Assembly: GCA_035621235.1 (NCBI GenBank)
Contig: CP141731.1
Span: 186,001 to 250,000, forward strand
Direction: 5' to 3'
Origin: Actinomycetaceae bacterium MB13-C1-2
GTDB taxonomy: Bacteria > Actinomycetota > Actinomycetes > Actinomycetales > Actinomycetaceae
DNA: 64,000 bases
In this document: positions 59,797-64,000 of the stretch, in pieces
Layout of the letters: each line of letters opens with the position of its first letter
Position numbering within the stretch: position 1 is the stretch's first letter
Notes under the pieces: model-generated
The model's input: the letters and a program-made list of their open reading frames with translations, nothing else
Told to the model about the DNA's origin: nothing
Database searches by the model: none
Program-made: the position numbers and the translations under genes

Positions 59797-60677
59797 TACC
59801 GGGTTTGAGTCAAGGTGGCCATCATCGTACTGAGGTTGGTCTTGGCAAAGTCCGGCACCTCAGTGTCCGCGTGCCCGCGATACTTGGTCTCCACAGCCAT
59901 AACCAGAGCGAGGTATAGGGAATACAACGAGCGTCGGATCTTCTGAGGCCCGTTGAGCTTCGTTATTCCCATACCGCGCATGAAATTGGTCGGATCGCCA
60001 AAGTCTGGGATATCGATGCCGGTCAGTCCTGCCTCCATTAGAGGATCGCCGAAAATGGCTCGTTCGTGGTCGAGGATCGCGACGATTTTACCGTCCTTAA
60101 TCATCGAGTTCTTCGCCCAGAGATCTAGCTCAACGAGTTGCGGGACTGTCACTTCATCAAGTACCTCGGCATTTTCAGCGACGACCTTTATGATCCTCTC
60201 GTACTCGCACCCAACATCAACCCCGGCACGTCGTCCATCGTCCACGGTCTCGTCGATTAGCGCGACAAACGCTTCGCGCCAGGAGGCATAGCCGAGACCA
60301 AGCAGCGGTCCAAACTGCTCGCCTGTTACAGAGTTAATCTCTCGGTTGAGCGCACCGAGCGCTTCGTTGCCTGCGGCAACCACCTCTGGGGCGAGGAGAC
60401 CCGCATCAGCCGCCAGGCCGAAGTTCTCGGCATCGATAAACTCCATGAAGAAGTAGTCAGCGTCAATGAGGTCGCCAGCGAGATCTGCGAAGTCGACTCT
60501 GGGGACTGGAACATTGGTGCGCTCTTCAATGAGCCGCATTGCTTCTAGTTCAGTGCGCATCATGCCGATCTCGCGGGTGAGCACTGGAGTGTCCGCTGGA
60601 GGGGCTATCTTAAGGACAACTTGTCTCTGATCCGCAAGCGTGAGCCTATAGGCAACGTTGAACCATCCTTCTGTCAT
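59796..60677 (-). CDS. APH/choline kinase-fold phosphotransferase with disrupted N-terminus
   Basis: Small-molecule kinase fold of 293 residues as read from the ATG at 60677. The start EMTEGWFNVAYRLTL is the glycine-loop strand, VVLKIAPP carries the ATP Lys, LVELDLWAKNSMI replaces the usual HxDxxxxN catalytic loop but keeps Asp and Asn, and ILDHERAIFGDP is the metal-binding D. Relatives have about 30 more residues before this point. That missing part is visible upstream in another frame: GTG at 60774-60777 opens ESTTKNRQSPDVLRKMIERA and stops at 60691. One extra base around 60694-60700 explains the break. The gene may be inactive or shortened. The substrate is unknown; aminoglycoside resistance should not be assumed. 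Confidence 0.7.
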   Translation of the reverse strand: MTEGWFNVAYRLTLADQRQVVLKIAPPADTPVLTREIGMMRTELEAMRLIEERTNVPVPRVDFADLAGDLIDADYFFMEFIDAENFGLAADAGLLAPEVVAAGNEALGALNREINSVTGEQFGPLLGLGYASWREAFVALIDETVDDGRRAGVDVGCEYERIIKVVAENAEVLDEVTVPQLVELDLWAKNSMIKDGKIVAILDHERAIFGDPLMEAGLTGIDIPDFGDPTNFMRGMGITKLNGPQKIRRSLYSLYLALVMAVETKYRGHADTEVPDFAKTNLSTMMATLTQTR

Positions 60678-60989
60678 TTCAACTGCGAAATCATCGAAGG
60701 TCGGCGCCGTAAGCTCTCTCGATCATCTTCCGAAGCACATCTGGACTCTGGCGGTTCTTTGTTGTGCTTTCCACCACAACATCGTAACAGCGGGGAAATG
60801 GACTCCCGCGCGGAGGTCGGCATCTCTAACATGCTCGATCAGGCGGAACGCTGCGTGCGGGCATCGCTGCAGTGACGCGGAGAATTAGGTTCGGCCCCCG
60901 AGGACCTGATCTTGATGATCAATGTGGCTCTAGACGAGCAGAGGGCCATGATTCAGAGGGCTGACGTATCGTCGAAGTTCAAATCGAAC
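60678..60989. other. Intergenic region with frame-shifted remnant
   Basis: 60691-60777 on the minus strand encodes the missing N-terminus of the APH-like kinase in a shifted frame. The remaining 200 bp lie between it and the stop of the ArsR-type gene, and hold no other recognisable gene. Confidence 0.5.
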
Positions 60990-61352
60990 CTAGCTATGGT
61001 TCGCCTCAACCGCCGAATATTCCGCAAAGCCCGGCATATGAGAGGCGTGCGAAACAGCTTGAGTGAGCAGGTCGTGAACGTGGTCATCGAACAGCTGGTA
61101 ATAGACATTGCGTCCCTCCCTCGTGCCAACGACGAGGTTCAGGTGACGGAGTAGCCGCAAGTGGTTAGAGACTGCCGCCTGCCCAGCATCCAACCGCTCA
61201 CACAATGAAGTCACGGTCGCAGGTCCATTCTGCAGGGCATTCAAGATGCGAAGCCTCAACGGCGAGGCGAGCGCACGCATTATCTCCGATAGACGGATGG
61301 CATCCTCTTCACTCAGTTCTTGAGTGACCTCCCTTTGCGCTGCCTGATCCAT
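60990..61352 (-). CDS. ArsR/SmtB family metal-responsive repressor
   Basis: Winged-helix metal sensor of 120 residues. The core helix-turn-helix is TSLCERLDAGQAAVSNHLRL, followed by the wing VGTREGRNVYYQL. The last helix carries DDHVHDLLTQAVSHASH, a D-x-H-x10-H-x2-H pattern that matches the alpha-5 zinc site of SmtB/CzrA-type sensors. The alpha-3 Cys-x-Cys motif of CadC-type sensors is absent (only one Cys). The ATG at 61352 is chosen over an upstream frame extension. It is divergent from a P-type metal ATPase across 73 bp and should repress it until Zn(II), Co(II) or a similar ion binds. Confidence 0.92.
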   Translation of the reverse strand: MDQAAQREVTQELSEEDAIRLSEIMRALASPLRLRILNALQNGPATVTSLCERLDAGQAAVSNHLRLLRHLNLVVGTREGRNVYYQLFDDHVHDLLTQAVSHASHMPGFAEYSAVEANHS

Positions 61353-61389
61353 GCGAACCACTCTACAACGCACGCGGTACAACAGAATG

Positions 61390-61412
61390 TCTATATATCA
61401 GAATATAATGAT
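61390..61412 (+). promoter_or_regulatory. Metal ATPase promoter with AT-rich operator
   Basis: TATAAT (61404-61409) is a perfect -10 hexamer, placed about 17 bp before the ATPase ATG, so the mRNA is nearly leaderless. The surrounding CTATATATCAGAATATAATG is an imperfect dyad typical of ArsR/SmtB operators and would block the promoter when bound. Confidence 0.6.
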
Positions 61413-61425
61413 GTATGGTTTCTGT

Positions 61426-63471
61426 ATGACCAAGCTAGAACATGACGAAACTGCACCTGATCACCGTCACGGCAAAGGCTTTTCCAACATTGAACTATGG
61501 TTCGCAATCCTCGCCGGTATCACTTACGGCGCAGGGATGTTAGCGGGGTACGTGTTCAAGCTGCCTCTGGTCGGCGTGCCACTTGCATTCTTCCTAGCCA
61601 CTTACTTTTTCGGTGGCTTCTTTACTTTCAAAGAGGCTATTGCATCGACGCTAAAGGGCAGGTTTGAAGTCGACTTCTTGATGCTGGTCGCCGCCATCGG
61701 GGCCGCCGCAATCGGTATGTGGGCAGAAGGGGCAGTTCTTTTGTTCCTCTTCTCGCTAGGTCACGCGCTTGAGGAATTTGCGTTGGGCAGAGCAAGCCGA
61801 TCCATTGAGGCATTGGCTGAGTTGGCGCCGCGAACCGCGCTGGTTCGTCGAGAAGCAGACGAGACCGTCGAGATACCGGTTGAAGAACTTCAAATTGGCG
61901 ACACTGTCGTGGTCCGCCCGAACTCAAGGATTCCAGCGGATGGTTTCGTAGTCGCGGGATTCTCGGCGGTCGACCAGTCCGCGGTAACCGGGGAGTCGAT
62001 GCCAGTTGAGAAGGAACCCGTGACCAGGGTTGGTAGAGCCGAAGCCAACCTAGATGCCCTACCAGCATCTAACAAGGTCTTTGCTGGAACAGTGAACGGG
62101 AGTGGCGTACTAGAAGTACGCGTATCCGCGACCGCGGCCGACTCAACACTCTCTCGCGTTGTGCGACTGGTTGCGGAAACGGACCAAACAGCGTCACGAA
62201 CCCAACTCTTCATTGAGCGTTTCCAACGATGGTATGTACCAGCGGTAATAGTCGGGGTAGTAGCAACCCTGCTGATTTCCTGGTTGGTTCTAAACAACTC
62301 ATTCAGCGATGCTTTCTATTTAGCAATGACGATCTTGGTCGCCGCCAGCCCCTGCGCTCTGGCGATTGCCACTCCGGCTGCGGTGCTTTCAGGTATCGCT
62401 CGCGCCGCCCGCGCCGGTGTGCTTATCAAAGGTGGTGCCCCACTAGAAACGCTTGGGAGAATCCAAGCAATGGCGTTTGACAAGACTGGGACCCTCACGT
62501 GGGGCACTCCCTCAGTAGACACAATCTGGCCAACCCTAGGAGCGGAGGGAGAACAACTCGTTCCCGTCCTGCTCGCAGTGGAGTCCCTCAGCGACCACCC
62601 TCTCGCGACCGCAATCACTCGCGATCTCAGTAGCCAAGTACCAGTAGACAAGCGACTGGTTGCTACCGACCTCAACTCTGTTACAGGTCGAGGTCTCGCA
62701 GCGGTGATCGATGGTAAAACTGTCGAAGCCGGCAACCTACGTATGTTCACTGAACTCGGGGCGCGGCTCCCGGATCACCTCCGGGAGGGTTACTCGTTTA
62801 TCCATGAACGCGGGCAAACAGCAATGCTTGTTCGGTACGACAATCAGTTCCTCGGAGTCGTCGGGGTAATCGATAAGGCTCGTGGCGAATCCGTCGAAGT
62901 AATGAGCGCATTGCGAGCGGCAGGGGTCAAGAAGATGATCATGATCTCTGGTGACAGTCAACAAGTTGCCGATGCCGTGGGCCGTGAAGTTGGTGTCGAC
63001 CAAGTGATCGGCGGCCTACTTCCCGAAGACAAAGTCACGGAAATAAGCGAGCTGACACACGATTACGCCCCGATCGCTATGGTCGGAGACGGCGTCAATG
63101 ATGCTCCAGCGATGGCAAAAGCTGATGTTGCGATAGCGATGGGAGCCGCCGGTTCAGCCGTTGCCTTGGAAACCTGCGACATTGCGCTAATGAGTGACGA
63201 TTTGGGAAGAGTCCCATTTGCGGTTCGTCTCAGCCGTGCCACTAGCCGAATCATCGCAGAGAACCTGATTGTCAGCCTCCTGGTCGTTGTCTTCCTTATC
63301 GTCATGACTTTCTTCGGACTGAACATCGGACTCGTCGTTCTCATTCACGAAGGCTCAACGTTGGTGGTCGTCTCCAACGCCCTTCGCTTGCTCAACTTTG
63401 AGCGCGGCAAAGAACACTACGGGATCACCCATGAAGAAAACCCCCTTTACACAAATGCAGCCAAGGAATAG
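61426..63471 (+). CDS. P1B-type heavy-metal translocating ATPase (P1B-4-like, SPC motif)
   Basis: Metal-exporting ATPase of 681 residues. A short His-containing N-terminus (HDETAPDHRHGKG) replaces the usual metal-binding domain. The actuator has SAVTGESMPVEK. The metal-pathway helix carries SPC (ILVAASPCALAIATPAAVLS). The phosphorylation loop is FDKTGTLTWG, the nucleotide domain has LSDHPLATAI, and the hinge is VGDGVNDAPAMAKADVAIA. SPC plus the HEGSTLVVVSNALRLL helix near the C-terminus are features of the P1B-4 subgroup, which handles Co(II), Fe(II) or Zn(II), not the CPC subgroup of copper/zinc pumps. Divergence from a zinc/cobalt-type ArsR sensor agrees. Several upstream in-frame starts exist; the ATG at 61426 fits the promoter. 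Confidence 0.92.
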   Translation: MTKLEHDETAPDHRHGKGFSNIELWFAILAGITYGAGMLAGYVFKLPLVGVPLAFFLATYFFGGFFTFKEAIASTLKGRFEVDFLMLVAAIGAAAIGMWAEGAVLLFLFSLGHALEEFALGRASRSIEALAELAPRTALVRREADETVEIPVEELQIGDTVVVRPNSRIPADGFVVAGFSAVDQSAVTGESMPVEKEPVTRVGRAEANLDALPASNKVFAGTVNGSGVLEVRVSATAADSTLSRVVRLVAETDQTASRTQLFIERFQRWYVPAVIVGVVATLLISWLVLNNSFSDAFYLAMTILVAASPCALAIATPAAVLSGIARAARAGVLIKGGAPLETLGRIQAMAFDKTGTLTWGTPSVDTIWPTLGAEGEQLVPVLLAVESLSDHPLATAITRDLSSQVPVDKRLVATDLNSVTGRGLAAVIDGKTVEAGNLRMFTELGARLPDHLREGYSFIHERGQTAMLVRYDNQFLGVVGVIDKARGESVEVMSALRAAGVKKMIMISGDSQQVADAVGREVGVDQVIGGLLPEDKVTEISELTHDYAPIAMVGDGVNDAPAMAKADVAIAMGAAGSAVALETCDIALMSDDLGRVPFAVRLSRATSRIIAENLIVSLLVVVFLIVMTFFGLNIGLVVLIHEGSTLVVVSNALRLLNFERGKEHYGITHEENPLYTNAAKE

Positions 63472-63688
63472 GCGTCGCGCAAAACTGGCTCTTCCGGTGG
63501 GGTCATGGGGGCAGAAGTCATTCCGGTGGAAGCCAGGGCCGGGTTGGCGCAGGCTGAAGTTAGGCGCGTTGCTCGGCCTACCCCGTGAAAACCCAGGACT
63601 GAGATTTCGTCGGGTTTCGCTGTTTTGGTGCGCTTTCACGAATCACTTACGGCTAAGTAGGGGTCTCTCTTGAGCTGGCTGCGGTGCT

Positions 63689-64000
63689 CTAGAAATCAGC
63701 TGTTCCGATGGTGCCATTACGAATGGCTTCGATGATCGAGCTGTGCTGTTGAACGGGATCGGTGTAGAAGCAAAAGGCGTTACCATCAACATCAGCAAGC
63801 ACCGTGAACTGTCCGGTTGCTTCGTCCCCGAAAGGACCACGTTTGATGGTCGCACCCAGAGACAGTGCGCGCTTCGTCTCTGTTGGCAGATCTTCCACGA
63901 GCATGTCAAAGTGAACCCGAGAGCCTTTCTCTAGGCCAGGCAGGACCTCGGTAGCAACCGGCTTTATGCTGATGCAAATGGGGTTGGCGACTACTTGTCC
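63689..64000 (-). CDS. VOC superfamily (glyoxalase/bleomycin-resistance fold) protein, N-terminus beyond window
   Basis: The minus-strand frame is open to the window edge and gives 104 C-terminal residues. The pattern of SRVHFDMLVEDLPTETKRAL (strand and helix with metal-type His) and GQFTVLADVDGNAFCFY (beta strand with DxxGNxFC/F) is that of VOC-fold proteins, which are small dimeric metalloenzymes or binding proteins. The family is too broad to give a substrate. The C-terminus continues to TIGTADF. Confidence 0.75.
   Translation of the reverse strand, partial: GQVVANPICISIKPVATEVLPGLEKGSRVHFDMLVEDLPTETKRALSLGATIKRGPFGDEATGQFTVLADVDGNAFCFYTDPVQQHSSIIEAIRNGTIGTADF

Noticed and set aside
59796-60677. 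Aminoglycoside resistance gene
   Set aside because: The fold is shared by many small-molecule kinases, the catalytic HxD His is changed, and the N-terminus is broken; resistance cannot be claimed.

Overview
The window reads as chromosomal DNA of a Gram-positive actinobacterium, most likely a host-associated relative of the Actinomycetaceae. This is inferred from the actinobacterial-type DapD, a seven-iron FdxA ferredoxin, several family-5 peptide/sugar ABC transporters, an SpaA-type sortase pilus with LPLTG anchors, and an rRNA operon with no tRNA in its 16S-23S spacer. I see no prophage, insertion sequence or CRISPR array. Both ends of the window cut genes (dapD at the left, a VOC-fold protein at the right).

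Layout. 1-4 kb: dapD, citrate synthase and ferredoxin on the minus strand, then a choloylglycine-hydrolase-family amidase. 4-10 kb: an AI-2E-type membrane protein; an SDR-DoxX operon facing a TetR repressor, with a perfect 22-bp dyad between them; and typA. 10-23.6 kb: a PH-domain membrane protein, a peptide ABC transporter (binding protein, fused double ATPase, two permeases), an MFS carrier, a GH20 hexosaminidase, and a dimethylargininase next to an amino-acid permease. 23.8-29.9 kb: a 5S-23S-16S rRNA operon on the minus strand with an unusual tandem-repeat block upstream. 30-39.8 kb: META lipoprotein, Ogt, then a plus-strand operon of binding protein, two ATPases, two permeases and a GH3 beta-glycosidase, ending with a TetR regulator. 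40-50.5 kb: a pilus locus (class C sortase, shaft pilin, very large tip adhesin) preceded by an LAL/MalT-like STAND regulator. 50.8-54.2 kb: ABC exporter plus a NarL-type two-component system in one overlapping operon. 54.2-56.6 kb: DHA2 MFS pump with divergent TetR. 56.7-59.4 kb: a PAS-domain protein coupled to a membrane protein resembling a degenerate, conservon-type histidine kinase. 59.8-63.5 kb: an APH-fold kinase with a broken N-terminus, and an ArsR-family metal sensor divergent from a P1B-type metal ATPase.

The most interesting point is the regulator directly upstream of the pilus operon. Its coding strand carries a run of 15 G, and in this sequence the run throws the reading frame off before the DNA-binding domain. 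Removing one G exactly restores a single protein of about 811 residues. This is the signature of slipped-strand phase variation, here placed to switch a pilus on and off. Other notable items are a family of long perfect palindromes (two copies), the repeat array upstream of the rRNA operon, the PAS/degenerate-kinase pair, three 20-bp repeats next to the broken kinase gene, and several strong intercistronic hairpins that probably set transcript ratios within operons.
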